Part shown: positions 24,847-34,470 of the stretch, one piece after another | Position numbering within the stretch: position 1 is the stretch's first letter | Layout: each line of letters starts with the position of its first letter | NCBI GenBank assembly: GCA_947623175.1 | Contig: CANQGK010000011.1 | Coordinates: forward strand, 1 to 64,000 | Source: an uncultured Clostridia bacterium | Lineage (GTDB): Bacteria > Bacillota > Clostridia > Oscillospirales > Acutalibacteraceae | Direction of reading: 5' to 3' | Length of the DNA stretch: 64,000 nt | Notes under the pieces: model-generated | What the model saw: only the letters and a program-made list of their open reading frames with translations | Told to the model about the DNA's origin: nothing | Database searches by the model: none | Position numbers and translations under genes: made by a program

Positions 24847-27237
24847 TTATTTTCGAAGCTCTGCTCCGATTTTTTCGAGCTTCTTTATAATCTTATTATT
24901 AACGTCTTCTATCTCTTTATCACTTAAAGTGTTGTCGTTAGAGCGAAGCAATACGCTGTAAGCAACGCTTTTTTTGCCTTCGGGTATCTGAGCGCCGGTA
25001 TAAACGTCGAAAAGCTCGATTTTTTCGAGCAATCTGCCAGCGCCCGAGCTTATAGCCCGCTCAATAGCGCCTACGGGAAGATCTGCGTCAACCAGCATCG
25101 CAAAGTCGCGTTCGACGGCGGGGAATTTGGGCAGCGGCTTGTAGGTTACTTTGCGCTTTTCGATGGCGAGCAAAAGGTCAAGCTTGATTTCCGCAACGTA
25201 AACGCGGCGGTCTATGCCGTAGCCTGCGGCAACGTCGGGATGTACCTCGCCGAAGGTGCCGATTTCGGTATTGTTTGCCTTTATAAGCGCTTGTCTGCCC
25301 GGGTGGAGATAGGGCTCTGCGCTTCGCTCATATTCCGTATGCGCTCCGAAAAGCTTGCATACCGCCTCAACGATGCCCTTTAAGGTGAAGAAATCCTCAT
25401 CCTCGCCGTAAATACCTATCGACATTGTCGGAAGCTCATACGGCTGTTCGGTAAGGGGAAGAGATTTCGGTATAAACCGCTTGCTTATTTCAAAAAATCT
25501 GCTGTCGGGTATTTTTTTGTTTATATTTGTGGCAAGCACGGTAAGCATGCTTGTGGTAAGCTGAGTGCGCATGGTAGAATATTCGTCGCCCAAGGGATTT
25601 AATATCCGTATTTGCGCGCGGCGTTCGTCATCCTCCGCCAATTTAAGAGTATCGATGGCTTTGGAGGCAATAAACGAATAGGTGGCTATTTCATACGCGC
25701 CCGCGCCGGTGAGCAGTTTTTTGATTTTATCGGTTTTTATTCTTTCGGGTAGAAGCTTACCGCGAACTACAGTGCCCCGCATGGGAGTACCCACAATATA
25801 ATCATAGCCGTAAATTCTCATAACTTCCTCTGCCAAGTCGGCTCTGCCCTCGATATCGCTTCGAATTGAAGGAACGCGGCAGGTGATTTTATTGCCGTCG
25901 GCGTCGGTTTTAAGACCTAAGCTGTTGAGAATTGATACGATTTTTTCGTCCGGAACCTTTACGCCGATAAGCTCCATGATTTTATCGGTCGTGGTCTCGA
26001 TTATCCGGTCCTCCGGAAGTCCGACGCTGCAGTCGATGGCGCCGTCTATAATATCTCCGGCGTCAAGCTCGTAAATAAGCTGTAAGGCGCGTTCGGCGGC
26101 ATACTCGACGTTGACAATATCAACCCCGCGTTCGTATCTTCCGCTCGCTTCGGTGCGAATACCCAAGGCGCGGCCGGTATGGCGGATATTGTCGCGGCGG
26201 AATTTAGCCGACTCCAAGAATAAATCCTCGGTATCGTTTTCGATTTCGCTTTCCTTGCCGCCCATAATTCCGGCAAGACATGAGGGCTTTTCGCCGTCGG
26301 CAATAACCAGCATGTCTTCGCTCAATTTGTATTCCTTGCCGTCAAGCGTGGTAATGCTTTCGCCGTTTCGTGCGTTGCGCACGATTATCTTTTTGTCGGA
26401 TAAATCGTTGTAATTAAAGGCATGCATGGGTTGACCGGTTTCAAGCATTACGAAGTTCGTAATATCGACGATATTGTTTATCGGGCGCATACCGGACGCC
26501 GTAATCGCCTTTTGCATCCATAAGGGGGATTGCTTTATGCGCAGATTTTTAACCACTCTGCCTATATATCTCGGGCAAAGGTCGGGATTTTTGACCTCGA
26601 TGCTTATATAATCATTTATATTGCCGCCTACGGTTTTATATTCCGGCTTCGGCGCCGTGAATTTTGTGCCCAATACGACGCTTATTTCCTTTGCCACGCC
26701 CAAAAAACAGTTACAGTCCGGGCGGTTTGCGGTAATTTTAAAGTCTATAATATAATCGTCAAGCCCCAAAACCTCGCGCATATCGGTACCCGGCTTGTGC
26801 TCGCCCTTCAGTATCAAAATACCGTTTACCGAAGCGCCCTCGTAATCCTCCTCGGTAAGGCAAAGCTCCTCTCCCGAGCATAGCATTCCGTTGGAGGCAA
26901 CTCCGCGCAGCTTGCCGTTTACAATGTGCGCGCCGCAGGGAAGATAACTGTCGTTAAGGGCGGCGGGAACCAGATCTCCAACCTTGATATTTTGCGCGCC
27001 GGTAACTATTTGCACAAATTCCTCGGCGCCGATATCCATTTGACAAATCTGCAAATGGTCGCTGTTTTCGTGGGGGGTTATCTCCATAATGCGTGCGACT
27101 ACGACGTTGACGAGCTTATCGCCCTGATTTTCTATGCTTTCGACCTCAAATCCCGCCATTACCATGCGGTTGCAGAGCTCTTCCACTGGAACGTTTATGT
27201 CTACGTAATATTTTAAAGCTTTAAGTGAAATTTTCAT
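24847..27237 (-). CDS. pheT: Phenylalanine-tRNA ligase, beta subunit
   Basis: PheT with PheS charges tRNA-Phe as a two-plus-two tetramer. The 796-residue protein has the full bacterial domain order: N-terminal helix MKISLKALKYYVDINVPVEE, EMAP-type tRNA-binding domain (about 40-150), B3/B4 editing domain (about 210-380), B5 (about 400-475), the catalytic-like core and the C-terminal FDX-ACB anticodon-binding domain (YKPLPKFPAVERDFAMLVDA, about 700-796). A 13-bp gap separates it from pheS, so both belong to the T-box-controlled transcript. Confidence 0.97.
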   Translation of the reverse strand: MKISLKALKYYVDINVPVEELCNRMVMAGFEVESIENQGDKLVNVVVARIMEITPHENSDHLQICQMDIGAEEFVQIVTGAQNIKVGDLVPAALNDSYLPCGAHIVNGKLRGVASNGMLCSGEELCLTEEDYEGASVNGILILKGEHKPGTDMREVLGLDDYIIDFKITANRPDCNCFLGVAKEISVVLGTKFTAPKPEYKTVGGNINDYISIEVKNPDLCPRYIGRVVKNLRIKQSPLWMQKAITASGMRPINNIVDITNFVMLETGQPMHAFNYNDLSDKKIIVRNARNGESITTLDGKEYKLSEDMLVIADGEKPSCLAGIMGGKESEIENDTEDLFLESAKFRRDNIRHTGRALGIRTEASGRYERGVDIVNVEYAAERALQLIYELDAGDIIDGAIDCSVGLPEDRIIETTTDKIMELIGVKVPDEKIVSILNSLGLKTDADGNKITCRVPSIRSDIEGRADLAEEVMRIYGYDYIVGTPMRGTVVRGKLLPERIKTDKIKKLLTGAGAYEIATYSFIASKAIDTLKLAEDDERRAQIRILNPLGDEYSTMRTQLTTSMLTVLATNINKKIPDSRFFEISKRFIPKSLPLTEQPYELPTMSIGIYGEDEDFFTLKGIVEAVCKLFGAHTEYERSAEPYLHPGRQALIKANNTEIGTFGEVHPDVAAGYGIDRRVYVAEIKLDLLLAIEKRKVTYKPLPKFPAVERDFAMLVDADLPVGAIERAISSGAGRLLEKIELFDVYTGAQIPEGKKSVAYSVLLRSNDNTLSDKEIEDVNNKIIKKLEKIGAELRK

Positions 27238-27250
27238 AAGTTACCCTCCT

Positions 27251-28270
27251 TTAAAACTGCTCGAGGAAGCGTTTGTCATTTTCGAATAAAAGACGAATAT
27301 CGCTTATCCTATAGCTTGTCGTCGTAAGCCTGTCGAGACCTATTCCGAATGCAAAGCCGGAATATTCCTCCGGATCTATTCCGCATGAGCGCAGTACGTT
27401 CGGATGAACCATACCCGCGCCCAAAATTTCTATCCAGCCGCTGCCTTTGCAGACGCGACAGCCCTTACCGCCGCATTCCGAGCAGGTGACGTCAACCTCG
27501 ACCGACGGCTCGGTAAAGGGGAAGAAGGAGGGACGGAATTTTACCTTCGTATCGTTTCCGTATATTTCATGCGCAAACTGTTCGAGCACGCCCTTAAGGT
27601 CGCACATCGTAATGCCCTTGTCGACAACAAGACCTTCGATCTGGTGAAAAACGGGGGAATGGGTGGCGTCCACTTCGTCCGCGCGGAAAACCCGCCCCGG
27701 ACAGATTACGCGTATGGGAGGCTTTCTTGTCTCCATGGTTCGTATCTGCGCCGCCGAGGTTTGGGTACGCAAAAGCAGATTATCCGCAAGATAAAAGGTA
27801 TCCTGCATATCTCTTGCCGGGTGGTCTGCGGGAACGTTGAGACATTCGAAATTATAATGCTCCGTTTCGACCTCGGGGCCGTCCACAACGTCAAATCCCA
27901 TGGACTGAAATATATTTATCATATTATCGAGTACGGTGTTAAGCGGGTGAAGCTTGCCCTGCTTTATTTCCTTTGCGGGCATCGTAATATCCACGGTTTC
28001 GGCTTTGAGCTTGATTTCGCGCGCTTTTGCGGCGATTTCCTGTTTTTTGGCGGCGATAAGCTCCTCCAACTCCTGCTTTGCCTCGTTTACAAGCTGCCCC
28101 ATTTTAGGCCGTTCCTCGGGAGAGAGGGAGCCCATTTGCTTTAAAATGGCGGTAAGCTCACCTTTTTTGCCCAAATACTTAACCCGCAGGTTTTCGATTT
28201 GAGTCTCGTCTTCAAAAGCTTTAACGGCATCTTTTGCGGCGGCGGTTATTGCTTTTAACTTTTCTTGCAT
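27251..28270 (-). CDS. pheS: Phenylalanine-tRNA ligase, alpha subunit
   Basis: Catalytic subunit of phenylalanyl-tRNA synthetase, 339 residues. It has an N-terminal coiled coil (about 1-85), class II motif 2 around [20 protein letters not shown] and motif 3 [11 protein letters not shown] near the C-terminus. The short Cys-rich insert [17 protein letters not shown] is normal for this family. GGAGGAATAAAT before the ATG at 28270 gives the start; the open frame further upstream reads the T-box terminator. Expression follows the charging state of tRNA-Phe through the leader. Confidence 0.97.
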   Translation of the reverse strand: MQEKLKAITAAAKDAVKAFEDETQIENLRVKYLGKKGELTAILKQMGSLSPEERPKMGQLVNEAKQELEELIAAKKQEIAAKAREIKLKAETVDITMPAKEIKQGKLHPLNTVLDNMINIFQSMGFDVVDGPEVETEHYNFECLNVPADHPARDMQDTFYLADNLLLRTQTSAAQIRTMETRKPPIRVICPGRVFRADEVDATHSPVFHQIEGLVVDKGITMCDLKGVLEQFAHEIYGNDTKVKFRPSFFPFTEPSVEVDVTCSECGGKGCRVCKGSGWIEILGAGMVHPNVLRSCGIDPEEYSGFAFGIGLDRLTTTSYRISDIRLLFENDKRFLEQF

Positions 28271-28283
28271 ATTTATTCCTCCA

Positions 28284-28545
28284 TAAAAAATAAGCTTCGC
28301 CCCGAGACTCCAAGGTCTTAACAGGACGAAGCAATAAATTCTTCGCGGTACCACCCGTTTTTTCGCTCAAAGAGCAAACACTCTTGCGGCAGATAACGGT
28401 GCCTGCCGTCGGCGTCTACTGAAGCTTCAACACCGCTGCTCGAAAGGGAACTTCGGCAAAATTGCGCTTATGCGTGTTTTCAGCCCCGACACGCATTCTC
28501 TGAAAAGTCAAATTTTTGCTTACTTTTCTTTGTCATTGCATTTTT
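28284..28545 (-). ncRNA. T-box leader of pheST
   Basis: The minus strand has the T-box antiterminator sequence GGGTGGTACCGCGAAGAA (28340-28357). It is followed by a terminator stem (GCTTCG.../...CGAAGC, 28294-28332) and a T-run (A's at 28284-28290). Upstream lie the stem I elements and a UUC triplet (28448-28450, minus) that would be a phenylalanine specifier. Uncharged tRNA-Phe should stabilise the antiterminator and switch on pheST. Confidence 0.92.
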
Positions 28546-28549
28546 AATT

Positions 28550-28578
28550 ATTTTACCACTTATATTTGCTTTTTTCAA
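28550..28578 (-). promoter_or_regulatory. Promoter of the pheST T-box transcript
   Basis: On the minus strand TTGAAA (28573-28578) and TAAAAT (28550-28555) are 17 bp apart, just before the T-box leader. Confidence 0.7.
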
Positions 28579-28646
28579 GTCTTTTTTTAAATAAACGGCG
28601 ATAAACGGCGAATTTTAAGCGTTTTTTATTAAAAATTTAAAGATTT

Positions 28647-29567
28647 TTACTCTTTGTTTTCTCTCAGCTCCAAAATTTTGTTGATTGTGTTTTTATAAAA
28701 ATCGTCTTCTTTTGCTTTGATCACATATCCGTGCCTGCCGCCGCTATCCTCTATAAAGCGGTTTTCGCCGGTTTTTCCGTTAACGAATGCGGTGCCTTTT
28801 ACCAATTTATAACCCGCCTTTTCCTCGTCATGTATGGACGCCATCAGCACGAGCATCGGATCCCATGAGAACCTGCCGAAGGGCGATCTTGCGGCGCACA
28901 AGGCGTTTTTGAGTATGTCATTTTTTCCGGTCAAGGTATCGCCGGTTACGACGGTAAAACCTATTTCAAAGCCTAAAAAGGTAATTGGCGTCGGCCATTC
29001 CGAACAGATTTTTTCCCCGGCGCGCATGGCTTTTTCATTAGCCGAAAAATTGTATTCCTTGCCGCATGGCTTATCCCATTTGCCCGCCATCATCCAAAGC
29101 TTGCCGACTTTTTCCTTTACCAATTCTTTTCCGGAAAGCGGGGAAAACTCGTCGGCTTTGCTTTCGAGAAGCCGCGCCAATGCGGAGCTGAAGCCGATTT
29201 CCATAATATCGACTTTTTCGTGTGATTCGGACAAAATTCTTCGGTACATATGAACCGATTCCTCATAATCCTCGTTGCGGTCATACCGGTGCGGCTTTTG
29301 CGCCAACCATTCCTGATAGACCGTTTCGCCCTCGTAATCGGTTGCCGTAAGATCTATTCCTATATCTAAATTCGGCAAACCCTCGGCGGTTAAATAAGCG
29401 TCCAGGGAGGGCGCGGAAAAGGGCATACAGGCGTCTATATTTATACCCTTGATTTCAATAAGTCCTTGGTCGTTTGCCCATGCAAGGACACGCATGGCGA
29501 CTATGTCGTCGCAATCGGTCCACCAATCGGTGCCGAGTATAATCGGTATTTTTTTACTATTTGTCAT
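28647..29567 (-). CDS. Nucleoside hydrolase-like protein
   Basis: The 306-residue protein resembles inosine-uridine-preferring nucleoside hydrolases. These use a calcium-binding Asp cluster at the N-terminus and split N-glycosidic bonds of nucleosides. Here the cluster reads GTDWWTDCDD (residues 12-21): the usual first Asp is Gly while the later Asp pair is kept, so activity may be changed. A second conserved patch is SWDPMLVLMAS near the C-terminus, where the last metal-binding Asp is expected. It has its own promoter, divergent from the glycan-locus promoter. No signal peptide is visible. Confidence 0.75.
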   Translation of the reverse strand: MTNSKKIPIILGTDWWTDCDDIVAMRVLAWANDQGLIEIKGINIDACMPFSAPSLDAYLTAEGLPNLDIGIDLTATDYEGETVYQEWLAQKPHRYDRNEDYEESVHMYRRILSESHEKVDIMEIGFSSALARLLESKADEFSPLSGKELVKEKVGKLWMMAGKWDKPCGKEYNFSANEKAMRAGEKICSEWPTPITFLGFEIGFTVVTGDTLTGKNDILKNALCAARSPFGRFSWDPMLVLMASIHDEEKAGYKLVKGTAFVNGKTGENRFIEDSGGRHGYVIKAKEDDFYKNTINKILELRENKE

Positions 29568-29620
29568 TTTTTCTCTTTTCCTTTCGAATTGTTTTTTCGG
29601 ATTGCCTTTAAAACACAGTG

Positions 29621-29649
29621 ATTATATTTCAAATAAACCGATTTGTCAA
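29621..29649 (-). promoter_or_regulatory. Promoter of the nucleoside hydrolase-like gene
   Basis: On the minus strand TTGACA (29644-29649) and TATAAT (29621-29626), full consensus, are 17 bp apart. Confidence 0.8.
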
Positions 29650-29775
29650 GATGTAAAAAGTAAAAAATTACCATTATTTTGCAGATATCTTTTCAAAAAA
29701 ATTACCATTTTCCCCGTTTTAATAGGCAAAATATCCAAAGGCGTTGTATTTTCAGATATATTCCCAAAATAAGAG

Positions 29776-29845
29776 ATGAAACAGGAAAAGAGAACGTGTA
29801 TAATGATATCGTAAAATAATACCGTTACCGTTACCTTTACCGTTT
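29776..29845 (+). promoter_or_regulatory. Promoter and repeat-bearing leader of the glycan importer operon
   Basis: A consensus -10 TATAAT (29799-29804) has only a weak -35 (ATGAAA, 29776-29781), as in activator-dependent promoters. Just after the probable start, 29820-29845 holds tandem ACCGTT, ACCGTT, ACCTTT, ACCGTT units, a possible regulator site. Confidence 0.5.
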
Positions 29846-29865
29846 GAGCTTAGAGGATGAGAATT

Positions 29866-32655
29866 ATGAGCCGTTTAACCGAAAAAATCAAAAAATTGAT
29901 TTCTGCCGCTTTGGCAATTTCCACGGTGTTTTCGTTTGGATTTTCCAACCGGATTGCCGCGCAGCCGGCAGAAAGCAAAGTAATTGTTTTAACCGCGCAA
30001 TCGGCTTCGCGCGGCGGTAAGTGCGATTTAAAAAAGGATTATGACGGTAAAGAAGGCGTTTCGGTATACACGGGTGAGGGAAGTACTCTTTCCTGGAGCT
30101 TCAACGCAACCGCCGGCAGGTATACCGTTGAGGTGGTATATCACACCGAGCAGGGCGGCGGCATCGATATTCAGCGCGATCTGAAAATAAACGGCGCATA
30201 TCAGTCGGAAGACGCATCGGAGCTTCATTTACATCGCTGTTGGATCGACCTAAAAAAAGATAACGGCGAATTTTTAACCGATATTTACGGTAATGAGCTG
30301 CGCCCGTCTCAGGCGGAAAGGTTTTGCTGGATGACGCAGGTTTTGCGAGATTATGTGGGCTACGATTCCTCGCCGGTTACCGTAACGCTTAAAGACGGCG
30401 AAAACTCCCTTGCGCTCGGATATATCGAAGAACCCGTCACAATAAGCGAAGTACGCCTGCAGCCGGCAGAGAAGCTTAAGCCCTATTCCGAACTTTCAAA
30501 GCAATACGGGCAAAACGGTTACAAAACGGTAAAGGACCGGCAAATCGTCTGCGAGGGAGAAAACAGCGCCTTTAAAACCGATCCCGTTCTTTATCCCGGA
30601 AGCGACCGTTCAAGTTCGGGCGTCAGTGACAACGATCCGTATTTGCAAATCATCAATAAAATAGGCGGCACCGCCTGGAGCAGCGGCGGTCAGAAAATTG
30701 CCTGGAATATAGATATACCGAAAACCGGACTATACCGCATTACATTCAAGGTCAGAAAAAACTCTTCCAAAGGCTTAAACGCTTACAGGCGACTTTACAT
30801 AGACGGAGAGGTTCCGTTCGCTCAAGCGGACGCGTTGGCTTTTCGTTTTATGAACGATTGGACCAATCAAACTCTCGGGGATGAAAACGGTGAATGGCTT
30901 TTTTACTTCGAAAAGGGCAAGCATGAAATCGCGCTTGAAGCCACATACGGCGAAATGACCGAAATCCTTAACGAAACGAAAAATTCACTTAACCGAATGA
31001 ACGCCGTTTATCGCCGTATCCTTGTCGTAACGGGTACCGCGCCCGATTTAAACCGCAATTATCATTTTGATGAAATTATGCCGGACGTGGTTGAGCAAAT
31101 TGCCGCGGAATATAAGACGATGAAGGACATTACCGCAAAAGCGCTCAAAATTTCGGGTGAGAAGGGCGAAAGCTTTACCTCGCTTGACGCGACGGTGCGC
31201 ACGCTCGGCAATATGGTTGAGGATCCAAATAATATTGCAGAAAATCTGTCGGATTTTAAGACCAACATCGGCTCGCTCGGCACATGGCTTAATACGGTAA
31301 GCAGTCAATACATAGAAATTGACAGATTGTATGTCGATACTCCCGATTCAACCTTGCCGAAAGCCAAAAAATCCTTTTTTGCAAGACTCTGGTTCGGGAT
31401 CCGGACGCTGATTGCATCCTATGTTATTGACTACAACAACATAGGCGACAACGGAAACGCGGATAAAAACCGTGACGCCGTTACGGTTTGGATCACCGAC
31501 GGGCGCGAACAGTACCAGGCGCTGAAGGCTCTCGTTAACAACGATTTTATACCGAATGAGAAAATTCCGGTGGAGCTTAAGCTTGTAAGCTCCGGAATTT
31601 TACTCTCCTCGATCGTGGCGGGCGTCGCTCCCGACGTTAATATCGGTACTACCGACGTTGTCAATCTCGCATTGCGGAAAGCGGTTGTAAATCTAGCGGA
31701 GTTTCCGGATTTTGAAAAAACGGTAAGCGACAGCTTTTCGCCCGAGGAAACGATACCCTTTACCTTGAACGGCGGCATATACGCCCTGCCCGAAACGGTG
31801 ACATTCCCTGTTTTGTTTTATCGTAAGGATATTTTGGAGGAGCTGTCCCTTGACGTTCCCGAAACCTGGGGAGACGTAACCCGAATGATTTCGGTTCTCA
31901 ATAAAAATAATATGACCTTTGGGCTGGGAACAGACCTGCTGACTTATTATATGTTCCTTTCGCAAAACGGGGTTGACCTTTACTCCGAAAGCGGCAGCAG
32001 CTGTGCGTTCGGCAATGAGGACGGGGTTCGCGCTTTCGGCACTTGGACAAATTATTTCCTTAATTATTCGCTTCCGCTTTCTTATGATTTTCAAAACCGT
32101 TTCAGAACAGGTGAAATGCCGGTGGGCATAGCCGCCTATTCGACCTATAATACTCTGGCGGTTGCGGCGCCCGAAATAAACGGATTATGGGATTTCACGC
32201 TTGTTCCTGGAACTCAAAGGGAAGACGGAACCGTAGATCATACGGGCTATATGTCGACAACCGGATGCGTTATTATTTCTCGGACAAAGCTTATGGAGGA
32301 CGCATGGCAGTTTGTCAAATGGTGGACCTCGGCGAATTCTCAGCTTTCCTACGGATTGGAGCTTGAAAGTATTATGGGCCCCTCTTCGCGCTATCAGACT
32401 GCGAATATTAAAGCGTTTTCATCTCTGCCCTGGAAAACAAAGCAGCGCTCCGTACTGCTCGAACAGTTTAATAACTGTAAAGCGGTTCCGGAGGTTCCCG
32501 GCGGATACCTGACGGCGCGAAACGTTCAGTACGCTTTTCGTAAGGTCGTCCTGCAGGAAGCCGACGCCAAGGATACCTTGCTTGAATACATAAGCACAAT
32601 TAATGCCGAATTGGTCGGTAAAAGAAGAGAATACGGCCTTTCGGTGGATGAATAA
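29866..32655 (+). CDS. Exported sugar-binding protein with extra N-terminal sugar-binding-like domains
   Basis: The 929-residue protein pairs with the two permeases that follow. Residues 1-32 form a signal peptide. Two beta-rich regions (about 40-205 and 225-385) resemble carbohydrate-binding modules (GEGSTLSWSFNATAGRYTVE, IAWNIDIPKTGLYRITFKVR). A helical linker follows, and the C-terminal ~400 residues are a family 1 extracellular solute-binding domain (ALPETVTFPVLFYRKDILEE, PETWGDVTRM, GVRAFGTWTNYFLN, ISRTKLMEDAWQFVKWW). There is no lipobox Cys, unusual for a Gram-positive binding protein. The ATG at 29866 has AGAGGA eight bases upstream; the ATG at 29857 is too close to it. Confidence 0.85.
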   Translation: MSRLTEKIKKLISAALAISTVFSFGFSNRIAAQPAESKVIVLTAQSASRGGKCDLKKDYDGKEGVSVYTGEGSTLSWSFNATAGRYTVEVVYHTEQGGGIDIQRDLKINGAYQSEDASELHLHRCWIDLKKDNGEFLTDIYGNELRPSQAERFCWMTQVLRDYVGYDSSPVTVTLKDGENSLALGYIEEPVTISEVRLQPAEKLKPYSELSKQYGQNGYKTVKDRQIVCEGENSAFKTDPVLYPGSDRSSSGVSDNDPYLQIINKIGGTAWSSGGQKIAWNIDIPKTGLYRITFKVRKNSSKGLNAYRRLYIDGEVPFAQADALAFRFMNDWTNQTLGDENGEWLFYFEKGKHEIALEATYGEMTEILNETKNSLNRMNAVYRRILVVTGTAPDLNRNYHFDEIMPDVVEQIAAEYKTMKDITAKALKISGEKGESFTSLDATVRTLGNMVEDPNNIAENLSDFKTNIGSLGTWLNTVSSQYIEIDRLYVDTPDSTLPKAKKSFFARLWFGIRTLIASYVIDYNNIGDNGNADKNRDAVTVWITDGREQYQALKALVNNDFIPNEKIPVELKLVSSGILLSSIVAGVAPDVNIGTTDVVNLALRKAVVNLAEFPDFEKTVSDSFSPEETIPFTLNGGIYALPETVTFPVLFYRKDILEELSLDVPETWGDVTRMISVLNKNNMTFGLGTDLLTYYMFLSQNGVDLYSESGSSCAFGNEDGVRAFGTWTNYFLNYSLPLSYDFQNRFRTGEMPVGIAAYSTYNTLAVAAPEINGLWDFTLVPGTQREDGTVDHTGYMSTTGCVIISRTKLMEDAWQFVKWWTSANSQLSYGLELESIMGPSSRYQTANIKAFSSLPWKTKQRSVLLEQFNNCKAVPEVPGGYLTARNVQYAFRKVVLQEADAKDTLLEYISTINAELVGKRREYGLSVDE

Positions 32656-32666
32656 GGAGATTATGA

Positions 32667-33581
32667 ATGAAAAAGAGTCTGGCTAAGAAAAACGGGTTGT
32701 TTGCCCGTATTCTGAAAAATGCGGATTGCTATTTATATTTGCTTCCTTATTGTGCAATCTTTTTTACCTTTACGGTCCTTCCGGTTTGTATTTCCATATT
32801 TTTCAGCTTTACTTATTATGACGTTTTGCAGCCTCCGCGCTTTATCGGCTTTCAGAATTATATCAATTTGTTTGCCAACGACGACATTTTCATTTTATCG
32901 CTCAAAAATACCTTGGTAATTTCGGTATTTACGGGGCCTATCGGTTATTTGATGAGCTTGATATTTGCCTGGATGATAGCCGAGCTCACGCCGAAATTGC
33001 GAGCGGTTATGGTGACGGCTCTGTATGCGCCGTCAATTTCCGGCGGAGCGTTTATGATTTTTTCTCTGCTGTTCAGCGGCGACAGCTACGGATATATTAA
33101 CGGCGTTTTATTGAAGCTCGGTATTATAAGAACTCCTATTCAATTTTTGACCGATACAAAGTACATGCTCGCGATCGTTATAGTTGTAATGATCTGGATG
33201 AGCATGGGCACGGGCTTTCTGTCCTTCGTAGCCGGATTTCAGACGATTGACCGAACATTGTACGAGGCGGGTTATGTAGAGGGAATAAAAAACCGCTGGC
33301 AGGAATTATGGTTTATTACATTGCCGTCTATAAAGCCTCAGCTGTTGTTCGGTGCGGTTATGAGTATCACCGGATCCTTCGGGGCGGGCTCCGTAAGCAC
33401 CTCGCTTTTCGGTTTTCCGAGTACCGATTATGCCGCGCATACGATAGTCAACCATCTTGAGGATTACGGTACGACGCGTTTTGAAATGGGCTATGCCTGC
33501 GCTATTGCGACGGTATTGTTTGTTTTGATGCTTTCCGCCAATAAGCTCGTTCAGAAGCTAATCGGCAAAGTGGGGATGTGA
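32667..33581 (+). CDS. Sugar ABC importer permease, MalF/UgpA type
   Basis: The 304-residue membrane protein has six predicted helices and the ATPase-contact EAA loop YEAGYVEGIKNRWQELWFIT LPSIKP (read in two parts, about 198-222). It forms a heterodimer with the next gene product and passes oligosaccharides delivered by the binding protein upstream. It starts 11 bp after that gene and ends two bases before the next. No ATPase gene is in the window, as usual for Firmicutes that share one MsmX-like ATPase among importers. Confidence 0.93.
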   Translation: MKKSLAKKNGLFARILKNADCYLYLLPYCAIFFTFTVLPVCISIFFSFTYYDVLQPPRFIGFQNYINLFANDDIFILSLKNTLVISVFTGPIGYLMSLIFAWMIAELTPKLRAVMVTALYAPSISGGAFMIFSLLFSGDSYGYINGVLLKLGIIRTPIQFLTDTKYMLAIVIVVMIWMSMGTGFLSFVAGFQTIDRTLYEAGYVEGIKNRWQELWFITLPSIKPQLLFGAVMSITGSFGAGSVSTSLFGFPSTDYAAHTIVNHLEDYGTTRFEMGYACAIATVLFVLMLSANKLVQKLIGKVGM

Positions 33582-33582
33582 C

Positions 33583-34449
33583 ATGGTTAAGATACGCTGG
33601 AATTTAAAATCCCGTCCCGGACGAACACTCGGCGGCAATATCGCGATTTTCATTTTTCTCTGTTTAGTCGGAATAGTTATGGTTTTGCCGATGGTTTATA
33701 TTGTTTCGAGCGCTTTTAAGCCGCTTGACGAATTGTTCATGTTTCCGCCGCGATTTTTCGTGCGCAACCCGACGCTTGATAATTTCAAAAATTTAGGTTC
33801 GCTTTTGGGCGAGTCTTCGGTTCCGATAAGTCGGTATTTCATGAATACGATATTTTTAACCGTTGTTACGACCGCCGCGCATATCATAATTGCTTCGCTT
33901 GCGGCATATGTGCTCGAAAAACGCGATTTTCCCGGAAAAAATGCAATTTTCAGCATGATTGTCCTTTCTTTAATGTTTTCGGGCTCCGTGACAAGCATTC
34001 CGAACTATATTATTTTGAGTAAGTTGGGCTGGATAAATACATATTGGGCTGTCGTAATACCGCAGATCGGATCTACTCTCGGTTTGTATCTTATGAAACA
34101 GTTTATGTGCACCGTTCCGGATTCGCTGCTCGAATCCGCTCGAATAGACGGAGCGTCGGATTTGACCATTTTTTGGCGAATAGTTATGCCTATTGTAAAG
34201 CCGGCATGGCTTACTTTGATTATAATGCTGTTTCAATCGATTTGGGGCCTTACCGGCAGTAACGTGCTGTTTGACGAACAGCTCAAACCGCTTAATTATG
34301 CCATAGGTCAGATTATAAGCGGCGGAATTTCGAGAACGGGTGTCGGCTCCGCCGTAACCTTCCTTATGATGCTCGTTCCGCTGAGCGTATTCATTATTAC
34401 GCAGAGCAATATTATCGAAACTATGGCTTCGTCCGGAATGAAGGATTAG
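33583..34449 (+). CDS. Sugar ABC importer permease, MalG/UgpE type
   Basis: The 288-residue membrane protein has six predicted helices, the typical MalG-type first helix and FKPLDEL loop, and the EAA motif LESARIDGASDLTIFWRIVM (about 185-205). It is the second half of the importer pore with the gene upstream, one base away, and co-translation is likely. Substrate: probably the same glycan as the neighbouring hydrolases (inference). Confidence 0.93.
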   Translation: MVKIRWNLKSRPGRTLGGNIAIFIFLCLVGIVMVLPMVYIVSSAFKPLDELFMFPPRFFVRNPTLDNFKNLGSLLGESSVPISRYFMNTIFLTVVTTAAHIIIASLAAYVLEKRDFPGKNAIFSMIVLSLMFSGSVTSIPNYIILSKLGWINTYWAVVIPQIGSTLGLYLMKQFMCTVPDSLLESARIDGASDLTIFWRIVMPIVKPAWLTLIIMLFQSIWGLTGSNVLFDEQLKPLNYAIGQIISGGISRTGVGSAVTFLMMLVPLSVFIITQSNIIETMASSGMKD

Positions 34450-34470
34450 CGGCAGAAAGAGGTGTGTTAT

